A DNA stretch of 59,899 bases from positions 1-59,899 of the forward strand of contig JAJEGF010000037.1 in the NCBI GenBank assembly GCA_022820025.1. The letters are read 5' to 3'. The position numbers and the translations under genes are program-made. Under the pieces are notes generated by a model. It saw nothing but the letters and a program-made list of their open reading frames with translations, had not been told where the DNA came from and did no database searches. The stretch is from Chloroflexota bacterium. Its GTDB lineage: Bacteria; Chloroflexota; UBA11872. Below are positions 12,891-22,148 of this stretch, one piece after another. Positions within the stretch are counted from its first letter, which is position 1, and the number at the start of each line of letters is the position of its first letter.

Positions 12891-15323
12891 ATGGCGCTCG
12901 CCGTTGATCTAGGGTCGGCCGCCCTTCGCAGCGGTGTTACACGTCAGGACAGTCCGCGGATCCACTCGCACCGCGAGCCGGTGGGCCGCCGAGGTCTTGG
13001 TGACCTCCTCGTATTGATCCAGGGCGGCGATGACGGTCAGGCCGCGTCGTTCGGCCAGGCGGTCGCTTCGAGCTATTACGAGGCCGAATCGGAGGGGATC
13101 GCCAGCGCCCTGGTGCAGGGCATGCGTCTCGCCGCGCAGCGAACGTCGATCGACCTGGAACTGATGGATCCACGGGAGACGCTGGGAGCAACAGGGGCCG
13201 TCCACGCCGACGATCAGATCTACCTGGCGCAGTTGTTGCCGAGCCAGGTGTTTGTCCTGCGCGACGGCCTCCTCAATGCACTGCCGGACGACTCGCAGCC
13301 CGCCGGATTGCACGCGCCAGTGCCCGACCAGGATGTGGAGATCTATCGGGTCGAGCTGGATCCGGGCGACGTGGTGGTGTTGGCCTCAACCAACGTGCGC
13401 GAGGCCCTGACGGAGCGAGAAATCCAGGGGCTGCTGCACGGCCGAAGCGCCCAGCGCGCCGCCCACGACCTTTGTTCGCTCGTCGCCCAGCGTGGCGGCA
13501 CGACGTGCGACATCGTCGTACTCCGGGTCAGCGTGGAAGCGGCGGCGCCGGTGACAGCGCCGGCGGCCGACGATCACTGGATGTCGGCCACCTCGAGTTC
13601 CGCGGTGTCCACGAATGGCCTGGCCAGTCATCCGCAACGCCCGGCCGCGACTCAGCCGGAACCCGAGCGCTCCGGCTATGCAGGCGGACGGCTGGCCGGC
13701 GCCCCGCCGCAGCGCTCCTTCGCCGAACGGCTTGTCAGGCTCCCGCTGACGTTGGTTCTGATGATCCTGGTGCTGCCGGTGGTGGCGGTTCGCGGGCTGG
13801 TGCGCCTGGTGACGGGTCGGGCAGATCCCGGGCCGCCGCCCATGCCGACGCCAGCGCCGACGCCGACCACGGCCGCGGCCTCAGCCGTCCCGGGGGGTGG
13901 CGTCGGGGACGACGATTGGTCGAGCCTGCGGTCGCTGCGCGCGGCCGGACCTGGCGGCGCGGAGGGCGGAGGCGCCGCATCGCCCCAGGCGACGCCAGCG
14001 CTTAGCGCCGTTGGGCAGCCGCTGCAGGGCAGCCGCGATCCGTTCCAGTATCGGCCGCGACGTTCGTTGCCAGGGCCCGGCACCCTGCTCTTCGGAATCT
14101 CGCTTGTCCTGCTGGTCGTGATGGCCGCGGTGCTGGTGTTGCGCAACAGCGAATCGACGCCCGGCGTGGCGGATGCCGGCCTGACCGGCAGCACGGCGGG
14201 CGGCCAGGTGGGCGACGCCGTGGAAACGACGCTGTCACCCGCCGCGGGACCAGAGCGCGCCGCGGCGCTGTTCGCCGACGCCGAGACCCGCTACCGCGAA
14301 GCGCTGGATCGCCCGCCCGACGAGAACCGTTCGGCCACGCTGCTTATCCTGCGCGACGCCAAGGACCTGGCCAATCAGGCGCTGACGGCGGACCTGGACC
14401 GCACGCTCGCGCCGGATATCAACCGGCTCCTCAGCCAGATCGGTCGCGAAGAGGATCGTCTCAACCGCGTCCGAACCGTGGTCACCAGCGCCACCATCGG
14501 TGACTTTGACAGCGCCGGCGTGGGCAGCGCGGCGGAGCAGATGGACGTTCGGGTCGACGCCAAGTACGTGATTGACGCCACGACCGGGCGGGTCGTTTCC
14601 TTCGAGACTGCCCGTCAGGGCGCGACGGTCCTGCGTAAGGGCGACGTGGTGAGCAGCATTACGGTGCAGGATCCCATCGCGGTGGTGAACCGGGCCTTGA
14701 GCGTGCTGGTGTTGGACAGCCGCTACAACCTGGTGAGCCTGCAGGCTGATCAGAATCCACGGCTGCTGCGGATCACGGGAACGGAGACGTGGCGGACGCC
14801 GGTGGCGTTCGACAACTACAACAACAACTTCTACGTGCTGGATCCAGGCGCCAATGCGATTCATAAGTACCAGGCGACCGCCGGGGGGTATGAAGTTGCG
14901 CCGAGTTCCTACGTATCGGCAAGCGCGGACGTTGACCTGAGCAGCGCCATCGATATGGCTATCGACGGCGACATTTATGTGCTGCTGTCCGACAGTTCGA
15001 TATTGCGGCTCCGGGGCGGCCAGCGTGAGCCTTTTGAGGTCAGCGGCCTTGACGGCGTCTCGCTGAAAGCTACGCGCATCTATACGGAGGTCGAGACCGA
15101 CAGCCTTTACCTGGTTGACTCGTCCAACAAGCGGATTGTGGAAATCGACAAGCGGGATGAGTCGGCCGGCGCGTTTGTGCGGCAGTTCAAGTACGCCGGC
15201 TCGGACGATTTCTTTGCGGATATCCGGTCAATCTGGGTGAGCGAGATTGACGGCAAGCTGATTGTGCTGGGGCAGGATTCGATTCGGCAGTTTGTGCTGC
15301 CGACGATTCAGGACGAGGCGTAG
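12891..15323 (+). CDS. Membrane protein with PP2C-like N-domain and beta-propeller C-domain
   Basis: An 810-residue protein. Residues about 35-215 resemble a PPM/PP2C-type phosphatase fold (DLLVLIQGGDDG, YYEAESEGIASALVQGM, LDPGDVVVLASTNVREAL, CDIVVLRV), but the metal-binding Asp set is not fully evident, so it may be degenerate. Two hydrophobic segments (285-303 and 398-417) flank a Pro/Ala/Gly-rich linker. Residues 540-805 form repeated blades (FYVLDPGANAIHKY, IYVLLSDSSILRL, LYLVDSSNKRIVEID) of an NHL-like propeller. It is probably a membrane sensor or regulator. It is transcribed divergently from infC. Confidence 0.6.
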   Translation: MALAVDLGSAALRSGVTRQDSPRIHSHREPVGRRGLGDLLVLIQGGDDGQAASFGQAVASSYYEAESEGIASALVQGMRLAAQRTSIDLELMDPRETLGATGAVHADDQIYLAQLLPSQVFVLRDGLLNALPDDSQPAGLHAPVPDQDVEIYRVELDPGDVVVLASTNVREALTEREIQGLLHGRSAQRAAHDLCSLVAQRGGTTCDIVVLRVSVEAAAPVTAPAADDHWMSATSSSAVSTNGLASHPQRPAATQPEPERSGYAGGRLAGAPPQRSFAERLVRLPLTLVLMILVLPVVAVRGLVRLVTGRADPGPPPMPTPAPTPTTAAASAVPGGGVGDDDWSSLRSLRAAGPGGAEGGGAASPQATPALSAVGQPLQGSRDPFQYRPRRSLPGPGTLLFGISLVLLVVMAAVLVLRNSESTPGVADAGLTGSTAGGQVGDAVETTLSPAAGPERAAALFADAETRYREALDRPPDENRSATLLILRDAKDLANQALTADLDRTLAPDINRLLSQIGREEDRLNRVRTVVTSATIGDFDSAGVGSAAEQMDVRVDAKYVIDATTGRVVSFETARQGATVLRKGDVVSSITVQDPIAVVNRALSVLVLDSRYNLVSLQADQNPRLLRITGTETWRTPVAFDNYNNNFYVLDPGANAIHKYQATAGGYEVAPSSYVSASADVDLSSAIDMAIDGDIYVLLSDSSILRLRGGQREPFEVSGLDGVSLKATRIYTEVETDSLYLVDSSNKRIVEIDKRDESAGAFVRQFKYAGSDDFFADIRSIWVSEIDGKLIVLGQDSIRQFVLPTIQDEA

Positions 15324-15457
15324 ATCCGGTCCCAGCCACTCGCAGCGGCGAATTGTGGCCGACGGCCGGGGGCAGGCGCGCGAGGCCCATGCGTCCGGAC
15401 CCGACCGCGCGGCGACCGGCAGGCCGCAGCCCGCGCCTGGGCGCCGATCCGTCCGGT

Positions 15458-15531
15458 TGGAGCGGGGAACGGGAATCGAACCCGCGTTTTAGGCTTGGGA
15501 AGCCCATGTTGTACCACTCAACTATCCCCGC
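15458..15531 (-). tRNA. tRNA-Gly(CCC)
   Basis: A normal 74-base class I tRNA on the minus strand. The acceptor stem is GCGGGGA/TCCCCGC, the discriminator is T73, and CCA is encoded (15460-15458). The anticodon loop TTCCCAA gives anticodon CCC, which reads GGG. The T arm is GCGGG-TTCGATT-CCCGT. A TTGACG at 15585-15580 (minus strand) may be the -35. Confidence 0.95.
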
Positions 15532-15687
15532 CGGCCGCCGCGCATGCGGCGCCACTAATGTGACGACGATGGGGCGAGTCGTCAATCCGCCGGTGCGACG
15601 GACCGGCGGTTCGGCGCCGGTCGGCTATAGTGCCGCACCTTCTGCGAGTGGCCCACCCGCGTCGCGCGCTCCCGCCTGAGAGTCGGC

Positions 15688-16635
15688 ATGCAAGACATTC
15701 GCACGGTCGCCAACCGGATCATCGACAACGTAGCCACGGTTATCGTAGGCAAGCGCGACGCCATTGAGCTGGTGGTCGTGGCGCTCCTGGCGGACGGGCA
15801 CATCCTGATCGAGGACGTGCCGGGCGTGGGCAAGACCACCCTGGCCAAAGCGATATCGCGCTCCGTCGGGCTGAGCTTCAAGCGCGTGCAGTTCACGCCG
15901 GACTTGCTGCCGAGCGACGTGACCGGCGTGACGATCTTCAACCAGAAGACGCGGGAGTTTGAGTTCCGGGAAGGTCCGGTGATGGCTCAGATCGTCCTGG
16001 CGGATGAAGTCAACCGGGCCACGCCCAAGACGCAGTCGGCGCTGCTGGAGGCGATGGAGGAGCGCCAGATCACGGTTGATGGGACGACCTACGTGCTGCC
16101 GGAGCCGTTCCTGGTGCTGGCCACCCAGAATCCGATCGAGTACGAAGGCACGTTCCCGCTGCCGGAAGCGCAGCTGGACCGGTTTCTGATGCGGGTCAAC
16201 CTGGGCTATCCCGAGCGTGCGGATGAGTTGCAGGTGTTGGCGGCGCAGCAACGCGAGCGACCGATCGACGACATCCAGCAGGTGGTGACGCTGGAGGAAG
16301 TGTTCGCGGCGCAGGAAGCGGTGAAGGACGTGTACGTGGATCCGCTGGTGTCGAACTACATCGTGGACATCAGCCGCGCGACGCGCGAGCACAACGATGT
16401 GTACCTGGGCGCCAGTCCGCGCGGCAGCCTGGGCCTGTTTCGCTCAGGACAGGCGATGGCCGCCGTGGCGGGGCGCGACTACGTGGTTCCCGACGACGTG
16501 AAGCGGCTGGCCGAGGCGGTGCTGTCACACCGGGTAATCGTGAGCCCGGCCGCGCGCATTCGCAGCGTGGACACGCGCGCCATCGTGGCGGGCATTCTCG
16601 ACTTCGTTCCGGTGCCGGGCGCGTCCGCCGCCTGA
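15688..16635 (+). CDS. MoxR-family AAA+ ATPase
   Basis: A 315-residue MoxR ATPase, a chaperone-like helper for complex assembly or metal insertion. Walker A is GVGKTT (46-51) and Walker B is [10 protein letters not shown] (102-111). MoxR signatures [46 protein letters not shown] and GASPRG are all present. It is followed after three bases by the alkyltransferase gene at 16639, so they share a transcript. A second MoxR lies at 19792, beside its DUF58 partner; this copy has no DUF58 neighbour. Confidence 0.92.
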   Translation: MQDIRTVANRIIDNVATVIVGKRDAIELVVVALLADGHILIEDVPGVGKTTLAKAISRSVGLSFKRVQFTPDLLPSDVTGVTIFNQKTREFEFREGPVMAQIVLADEVNRATPKTQSALLEAMEERQITVDGTTYVLPEPFLVLATQNPIEYEGTFPLPEAQLDRFLMRVNLGYPERADELQVLAAQQRERPIDDIQQVVTLEEVFAAQEAVKDVYVDPLVSNYIVDISRATREHNDVYLGASPRGSLGLFRSGQAMAAVAGRDYVVPDDVKRLAEAVLSHRVIVSPAARIRSVDTRAIVAGILDFVPVPGASAA

Positions 16636-16638
16636 CCG

Positions 16639-17250
16639 ATGGCGGGCGAGATCCAGGAAATTGCCCTGGTCGCCCGCCGCGTTGAGCCGTGGGACTGGTG
16701 CGGGGTGGCCGCGACGGAAGTTGGCCTGGTGAGCGCCACGCTGGCGCATGCCTCGGAGGCGGCCTGCGTGGACGCGCTACGGGCGGCGTCGACGGCGGCG
16801 CGCAACCGTTCGCGCGGGGCGCAGCGGTTGCATACGCGACGCCTGGTTGAGCCGTCGAGCGCCGCATCGGGCTGGAGCGCGCACCAGATTGCGGGCAACG
16901 GGCTGGAGCAGCTGTGGGAATACCTGGTATCCGGACGGCAACGCCTGGAGATTCCGCTGGACCGGCGCGCGGGCACGGAGTTCCAGCAGCGAACCTGGGA
17001 CGTGCTGCGCGGGATTCCATTCGGGGAAGTTCAGAGCTATCGCTGGGTTGCCGGCGCGTTGGAGCAGCCCCGGGCGACGCGGGCGGTGGGTACGGCGATC
17101 GGGGCGAACGAACTGCTGGTGTTTATTCCCTGCCACCGGGTCGTGGCCGCACGCGGCCTTGGGGGGTTTTCGCGGGGGCTGGACGTGAAGCGGCGGCTGC
17201 TGGAACACGAGCGCTCGTGGCCGCGGACGGCGCCGCTGTTCGCGGGCTGA
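16639..17250 (+). CDS. ogt: Methylated-DNA--protein-cysteine methyltransferase
   Basis: A 203-residue suicide enzyme that removes alkyl groups from O6-alkylguanine in DNA. The C-terminal domain has the active-site IPCHRVV with Cys165, the helix-turn-helix region FQQRTWDVLRGIPFGEVQSY, and the Asn loop AVGTAIGANEL. The N-terminal half (1-80) is longer and less conserved. Translation starts three bases after the moxR stop. The symbol ogt is used in the broad family sense. Confidence 0.9.
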   Translation: MAGEIQEIALVARRVEPWDWCGVAATEVGLVSATLAHASEAACVDALRAASTAARNRSRGAQRLHTRRLVEPSSAASGWSAHQIAGNGLEQLWEYLVSGRQRLEIPLDRRAGTEFQQRTWDVLRGIPFGEVQSYRWVAGALEQPRATRAVGTAIGANELLVFIPCHRVVAARGLGGFSRGLDVKRRLLEHERSWPRTAPLFAG

Positions 17251-17281
17251 GTCGGGGGACCGTCCGCCGACGTGATGACGG

Positions 17282-18136
17282 CTAGGACAGTTCGGCAGCG
17301 TCAAGCCCGATATCGACGGCGCGGGCGGAGTGGGTGAGCGAGCCGACTGAGATGTCGTCGACGCCGGTTTCGGCATAGGCGCGCACGTTGCCCAGGTTGA
17401 CGAGGCCGCTGACTTCCAGGCGGGCGCTGCCGGCGGCTTGAATCACGGCGGTCCGGACCTGGGCCGGGGTCATGTTGTCCAGCAGGATGAACTCCGCGCC
17501 GGCGGCCAGGGCTTCGCTGAGTTGGTCGAGCGTGTCGACCTCGATCTGGACGCGAACGCCGTTCCGGGCGGACGCCTGGGCGGCGCGGAGGGCGGCGCTG
17601 ACACCGCCGGCCGCGGCGATGTGGTTGTCCTTGATGAGGATGGCATCGAAGAGGCCGACGCGGTGGTTGACGCCGCCACCCAGGGCGACGGCGTACTTGT
17701 CCAGGGCGCGGAGGCCGGGGACGGTCTTGCGGGTGTCGAGGACCGAGGCGCCGGTTCCCGCAATCTCGTCGACGAATGCGCGGGTGCGCGTGGCGATGCC
17801 GCTGAGGCGCTGGAGGAAGTTGAGGGCGGTGCGTTCGCCGGTGAGGGCCAGGCGGGCGTTGGTTTCGATGTAGCCCGCGACGTCGCCGGGCTGAAGTTGC
17901 GCGCCTTCCGGGCTGACGTCATCGAGGGCTTCGGGGTCGCCGAGTTGGCGGTAGACCTCGTGAACAACAGGCATTCCGGCGAGGGTGAGCGGCTCGCGGG
18001 CGGTGAGGGCGGCGCGGAAACGCGCCTGCTCGGGGACCACGGCCCGGCTGGTGAGATCGCCGTCGCCGATGTCTTCGGCCAGGGCGAGTTCGACCGCCCG
18101 GGCGATGGCCGCGTGGGGCGGCGCCGGGGAGTTCAT
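17282..18136 (-). CDS. nadC: Nicotinate-nucleotide pyrophosphorylase (quinolinate phosphoribosyltransferase)
   Basis: A 284-residue enzyme of de novo NAD synthesis that converts quinolinate and PRPP to nicotinate mononucleotide. Family motifs are EDIGDGDLTS (21-30), the phosphoribosyl-binding TRKTVPGLR, NHRVGLFDAILIKDNH, and IEVDTLDQLSEAL. Length is normal. The ATG overlaps the stop of the 99-residue gene upstream (ATGA), so the two are coupled. nadA and nadB are not in the window. Confidence 0.96.
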   Translation of the reverse strand: MNSPAPPHAAIARAVELALAEDIGDGDLTSRAVVPEQARFRAALTAREPLTLAGMPVVHEVYRQLGDPEALDDVSPEGAQLQPGDVAGYIETNARLALTGERTALNFLQRLSGIATRTRAFVDEIAGTGASVLDTRKTVPGLRALDKYAVALGGGVNHRVGLFDAILIKDNHIAAAGGVSAALRAAQASARNGVRVQIEVDTLDQLSEALAAGAEFILLDNMTPAQVRTAVIQAAGSARLEVSGLVNLGNVRAYAETGVDDISVGSLTHSARAVDIGLDAAELS

Positions 18137-18432
18137 GCGGAACCGGCGGCGCCGCGGAAGCGGATGCGCAGGTTGGCGTAGTCGACGTCGCAGGGCCAGG
18201 CGCCGTTGTAGCGGTAGAGCTGGCAGCGCAGGACGCCCAGGTCATCGATGTGGACGCAGGCCTGAAAGCCCTCCGGGTAGGTCATGCTGATGTACTGGCC
18301 GCGCGCGCCGTCGGTCTGGGCGCTGATGTCGTAGTCGCCGTCGACGGGCGGTTCCACGTACCAGTCACCCTTCGGCAGGGTGACGGCGCCTGCTTGCAGG
18401 AAGGCCTCCGGGTCGCTTGCTCGCGGCTTCAT
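18133..18432 (-). CDS. Small hypothetical protein coupled to nadC
   Basis: A 99-residue protein from ATG 18432; the frame continues upstream to 18510 but overlaps the promoter side of the htrA gene. It is beta-rich with many aromatic residues (GDWYVEPPVDGDYDISAQ, CQLYRYNGAWPCDVDYANLR). It has no signal peptide or known motif. Its stop overlaps the nadC start, so the pair is co-translated. I do not recognise the family. Confidence 0.6.
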   Translation of the reverse strand: MKPRASDPEAFLQAGAVTLPKGDWYVEPPVDGDYDISAQTDGARGQYISMTYPEGFQACVHIDDLGVLRCQLYRYNGAWPCDVDYANLRIRFRGAAGSA

Positions 18433-18498
18433 GAGTGTCTGGTGAGAACCGTGGTCGTTCTCCCCGAAATCGTACCTGCCGGCACGCATCGTTGACGT

Positions 18499-19773
18499 AT
18501 GGACGGACAAGTACGGTTGGCGAAGTCACGGACGCGGCTGCTCGGCGCCGCACTGGCGGCGGCCGCAGTTTTCGCCCTCGCCGCAGCCTGCCAGGCGCCT
18601 GGCGACAGCTCCGGGACTTCAGCCGCGCTCGCGGCGCGGGAGGTCGTGAGCCCGCTTGGCGCCGGCTCGAACGCGACGAGTCGGGTCGCCTCCGATTCAC
18701 AGCCGCCAGATTCCGCGAATACCGTCGCCTCCAGGGCGTCCGCCGCCGGAATCTCGCTGTGGCCGCCGTCCGTCGCCTTAAAAGCCCCGCGTGAAGCGTC
18801 GACGCCACTCCACGAGGATCGGCGGGCGGAACTCAGCGTTCCGGACCTGGTGCAGCTTGCTCGGCCGTCAATCGTGCATGTCGCCACCGAATCGGTGGCG
18901 CGCGACAACAGTGGCCGGACGATGCCCTCCGGCGGGGTTGGCACCGGATTCGTCATCGATGCCGAGGGTCTGATCATCACGAACAATCATGTCGTTGCCG
19001 GTGCGCGGCAGATCGTGGTCACCACCGACATGGGCGATCTGTATGAGGCCCGCGTGGTCGGCCTCGATCCCCAGACCGACCTGGCCGTGCTGCGAGTGGA
19101 TGCGGACGGCCTGCAACCGCTTTCGCTCGGAAGCTCAGCACGTCTGCGAATCGGCGAATCGGTGGTCGCCATTGGTCATGCGCTGGACTTGCCCGGCGGA
19201 CCCACGGTGACGGTGGGCGTGGTGAGCGCACTTGACCGAACGATCACGAATGTCGGTGTCCGGCGGTTAACGCTCAGCGACCTGATCCAGACCGATGCGT
19301 CGATCAATCCCGGCAATAGCGGCGGCCCATTGCTGAATCTCCATGGCGAGGTGATTGGCGTGAACTCCGCCGGCGCGGGGTCGGCCAATGGCATCGGATT
19401 CGCGATTGCGATCGACGGCGCTCGGCCGGTCATCGCCGAGCTTATCGAGAACGGGCAGGTGGTGCGGGGCTTCCTGGGCATTGTGCCGGCCACGATTACC
19501 CGAGGTCTCGCGCGACAGCTCGATCTTCCCGTCAGCGAAGGAATCGTGGTTACGCAGGTCACCGGCGGCAGTCCGGCCGATGAGGCCGGGCTTCGGCTCG
19601 GCGACATTTTGCTCGGCATCAACGAAGAAGCCGTGCCCGACGCGGGCGCGCTTGGCCGACTTCTGGCACATTACAGCCCGGGCGATGAGATCGCGGTTCG
19701 GTATGTCCGGCCGGATAGCGACGATCAGCCGCAGGAAACTCTGGTTAGATTGGGGCGTCGTCCCGATCAATAG
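18499..19773 (+). CDS. HtrA/DegP-like serine protease, predicted lipoprotein
   Basis: A 424-residue S1C protease. The N-terminal hydrophobic segment ends in a lipobox LAAAC with Cys31, so the protein should be membrane-anchored and face outward; a low-complexity linker follows to about 110. The trypsin-like domain has His164 (TNNHVV), Asp194 (TDLAVL) and Ser274 (GNSGGP). One PDZ domain (about 325-415; GSPADEAGLRLGDILLGIN) should bind unfolded C-termini. It opens the plus-strand run toward moxR, DUF58 and DUF4129 genes and likely serves envelope quality control. Confidence 0.93.
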   Translation: MDGQVRLAKSRTRLLGAALAAAAVFALAAACQAPGDSSGTSAALAAREVVSPLGAGSNATSRVASDSQPPDSANTVASRASAAGISLWPPSVALKAPREASTPLHEDRRAELSVPDLVQLARPSIVHVATESVARDNSGRTMPSGGVGTGFVIDAEGLIITNNHVVAGARQIVVTTDMGDLYEARVVGLDPQTDLAVLRVDADGLQPLSLGSSARLRIGESVVAIGHALDLPGGPTVTVGVVSALDRTITNVGVRRLTLSDLIQTDASINPGNSGGPLLNLHGEVIGVNSAGAGSANGIGFAIAIDGARPVIAELIENGQVVRGFLGIVPATITRGLARQLDLPVSEGIVVTQVTGGSPADEAGLRLGDILLGINEEAVPDAGALGRLLAHYSPGDEIAVRYVRPDSDDQPQETLVRLGRRPDQ

Positions 19774-19791
19774 GTAGAACGGAGGCCCGGC

Positions 19792-20757
19792 GTGGCAGTT
19801 GACCCAGCGCCGTTTGCTGATCTGCGACGGACCCTGAGCACCAACGTCGGCCGGGTCATTCTGGGCAAAGAGTCGGAAATCGAGCGCATCCTGGTGGCGC
19901 TGTTGTGCCGCGGACATGTGCTGCTGGACGACGTCCCCGGCACGGGGAAGACCATGCTGGCCAGGTCGATCGCGATCTCGCTCGGAGGTGAGTTCCGGCG
20001 CATTCAGTTCACGCCCGACCTGCTGCCGAACGACGTCACCGGCGTGTCCGTGTACAACCAGAAGTCAGGTGAGTTCGAGTTTCGGGCCGGCCCGGTGTTC
20101 GCGAACGTGCTGCTGGCCGACGAGATCAACCGCGCGACGCCGCGCACCCAATCGGCGCTCCTGGAAGCGATGAGCGAAACCCAGGTCAGCGCCGACGGCG
20201 TCACGCGGCCGCTACCGACGCCCTTCATCGTGCTGGCCACGCAAAACCCGGTGGAGTTCGAAGGCACGTTTCCGCTGCCCGAAGCGCAATTGGACCGCTT
20301 CATGTTGCGGCTGTCTCTCGGCTACCCGACCTTCGACGACGAGCGCAATGTCCTGGACGGACAGCGGCACGGGCATCCGATCGACGACCTGGAGCAGGTG
20401 TCCGACCTGCAAACGCTGGCCGACCTGCAGCGAGACGTTGGCGACGTGCACGTTGACGACACGGTGATTGAGTACCTGTTGCGGCTGGTGCGGGCGACGC
20501 GCGACCGGCCTGAAGTTGCGCTGGGCGCCAGTCCGCGCGGCTCACTCGCCCTGCATCGCGCGGCCCAGGCGCTCGCGGCGATTCGCGGTCGCACATTCGT
20601 GCTGCCGGACGATGTAAAGGAGCTGGCGCCGTCAATCCTGGCCCACCGCGTGCTGGTCTCGGCCGAGCACTCGCTGCGCGGCGTTTCCGCGGAGGCCCTG
20701 GTGCGCTCGCTGATGGAATCGACCGAGTTGCGGCTGGTTGACGAGGAGGACAGCTAA
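19792..20757 (+). CDS. MoxR-family AAA+ ATPase (DUF58 partner)
   Basis: A 321-residue MoxR ATPase starting at GTG 19792, 18 bases after the protease. Walker A is GTGKTM (50-55); [21 protein letters not shown] holds Walker B and the family block; [22 protein letters not shown] and [16 protein letters not shown] complete it. MoxR proteins encoded next to DUF58 proteins are thought to act on them during envelope processes. It is clearly paralogous to the ATPase at 15688. Confidence 0.93.
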   Translation: MAVDPAPFADLRRTLSTNVGRVILGKESEIERILVALLCRGHVLLDDVPGTGKTMLARSIAISLGGEFRRIQFTPDLLPNDVTGVSVYNQKSGEFEFRAGPVFANVLLADEINRATPRTQSALLEAMSETQVSADGVTRPLPTPFIVLATQNPVEFEGTFPLPEAQLDRFMLRLSLGYPTFDDERNVLDGQRHGHPIDDLEQVSDLQTLADLQRDVGDVHVDDTVIEYLLRLVRATRDRPEVALGASPRGSLALHRAAQALAAIRGRTFVLPDDVKELAPSILAHRVLVSAEHSLRGVSAEALVRSLMESTELRLVDEEDS

Positions 20758-20906
20758 CGGTCTTGCGGAAGCGAGATCAGTTTGACCGGGGTGGAGGCGC
20801 GGTGGTTGAAGCGGCAGGTTCACTCGCACCGGCTACGGCAATCGAAGCCGCCGGCCGCCCGCCGCGCCGTGGACGACACGTCGATCTGGCAGTGATCGGA
20901 TAGCGC

Positions 20907-22148
20907 ATGCCCAGCCTGATCATCCTGACGGTGGTGCTGCTGGCGGCAGCGTTCTTTACCCGGTTTCCGTTTCTATTCCTGGCGTCCTACCTCCTGATTG
21001 CCGTCATGGTGCTGACTCACGTGTGGGTGTGGCGGATGCGGCGAGGGTTACGGGTACATCGGGAGTTTGCGCCGCGCGTGTTCCAGAACGAGACCGTGGC
21101 GGTAACCATCCACGTCGAGAATCAGTCGCTGCTGCCCGTGCCCTGGCTGAGCGTGCGGGAGGCGCTGCCAACCCGGATCGCAACATATGACGCCATCCGG
21201 CAAGTGGTGCGGCTACGGCCCAAGGGATCCACGACGATTGAGTACACGCTGCCCGCCACGCAGCGGGGGTATCACCGGTTGGGGCCGTTGCAGGTTCGGT
21301 TTGGCGATGTCTTTGGGATTGCCAACCAGGACCTCCTCATCGATACGGCGGAGTTCGCAATCGTGTACCCGCAGGTGATTCCGATCGAGGCGTTCCAGAT
21401 CGAGTCGAATACGCCGTTTGGGGACATGCGGTCGCATCAGCGGATTTATCACGATCCCATCCGGGTGGTGGGGTCGCGCGACTATGAACCCGGGGATTCG
21501 CAGCGATTGATCAACTGGAAGGCAACGGCGGCCGTGGGGCACCTGATGGTGCGCAACCTGGAGCCGGCGGTAAGCCACGAGGTCCAGATCCTGGTTGACC
21601 TGGATCATGCCAGCTACAGCCGCATGTGGCGCGGGCCGGCCTCGGAGATGGCGGTAACCGCGGCGGCGTCGCTGGCGACATTCATGCTGGAGAGCCGCCA
21701 GAGCGTGGGCATCGTGGTGAATGGGCTGGACCCGATCTACCTGGGCGGGGTACGCGGCGGGTCGCACGAGGAAATGCGGGATCGGATGTCCGGCCGAGTT
21801 CCGCACGTCCCCATCGGGCGAGGCCGCGGGCACCTGATGTCCTGCCTGGACCTGCTGGCACGGGTGGAGTTGCTGGCCGGAGAGAACGCGGCACAGGCGG
21901 TGACCGCGGCGGGGCGTTCGCTGCCGTGGGGGGCAACGCTGATTGTGCTGACGGGACTGCGATCAAACGCGTTGTTGGCGAGCCTGGCGGCGCAGCGCAA
22001 ACTGGGCCATCGAGTGATCGTCGTATTCACTGACGGATCCGCGGCCACGCTGGCCGCTGGGGCCGCCCGCGCCGCCGGGCTGACGGCATTTGCGGTTACG
22101 GACAAGGAGCACGTGCGTGTCTGGCGAGACGACCGAGCGGCCGTTTAG
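20907..22148 (+). CDS. DUF58-domain membrane-associated protein
   Basis: A 413-residue protein with two N-terminal hydrophobic helices (about 5-19 and 22-40), a beta-sandwich-like stretch, and the DUF58 signature RDYEPGDSQRLINWKATA (191-208). The remaining C-terminal half has a von Willebrand A-like character (VQILVDLDHAS). It sits 149 bases after moxR and overlaps the next gene. The moxR-DUF58-membrane protein order is a widespread conserved cassette of uncertain biochemical role, linked to envelope stress or protein assembly. Confidence 0.9.
   Translation: MPSLIILTVVLLAAAFFTRFPFLFLASYLLIAVMVLTHVWVWRMRRGLRVHREFAPRVFQNETVAVTIHVENQSLLPVPWLSVREALPTRIATYDAIRQVVRLRPKGSTTIEYTLPATQRGYHRLGPLQVRFGDVFGIANQDLLIDTAEFAIVYPQVIPIEAFQIESNTPFGDMRSHQRIYHDPIRVVGSRDYEPGDSQRLINWKATAAVGHLMVRNLEPAVSHEVQILVDLDHASYSRMWRGPASEMAVTAAASLATFMLESRQSVGIVVNGLDPIYLGGVRGGSHEEMRDRMSGRVPHVPIGRGRGHLMSCLDLLARVELLAGENAAQAVTAAGRSLPWGATLIVLTGLRSNALLASLAAQRKLGHRVIVVFTDGSAATLAAGAARAAGLTAFAVTDKEHVRVWRDDRAAV

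Noticed and set aside
12891..13540. Catalytically active PP2C phosphatase
   Set aside because: The overall pattern is phosphatase-like, but I could not place the full set of metal-binding Asp residues, so activity is not claimed.
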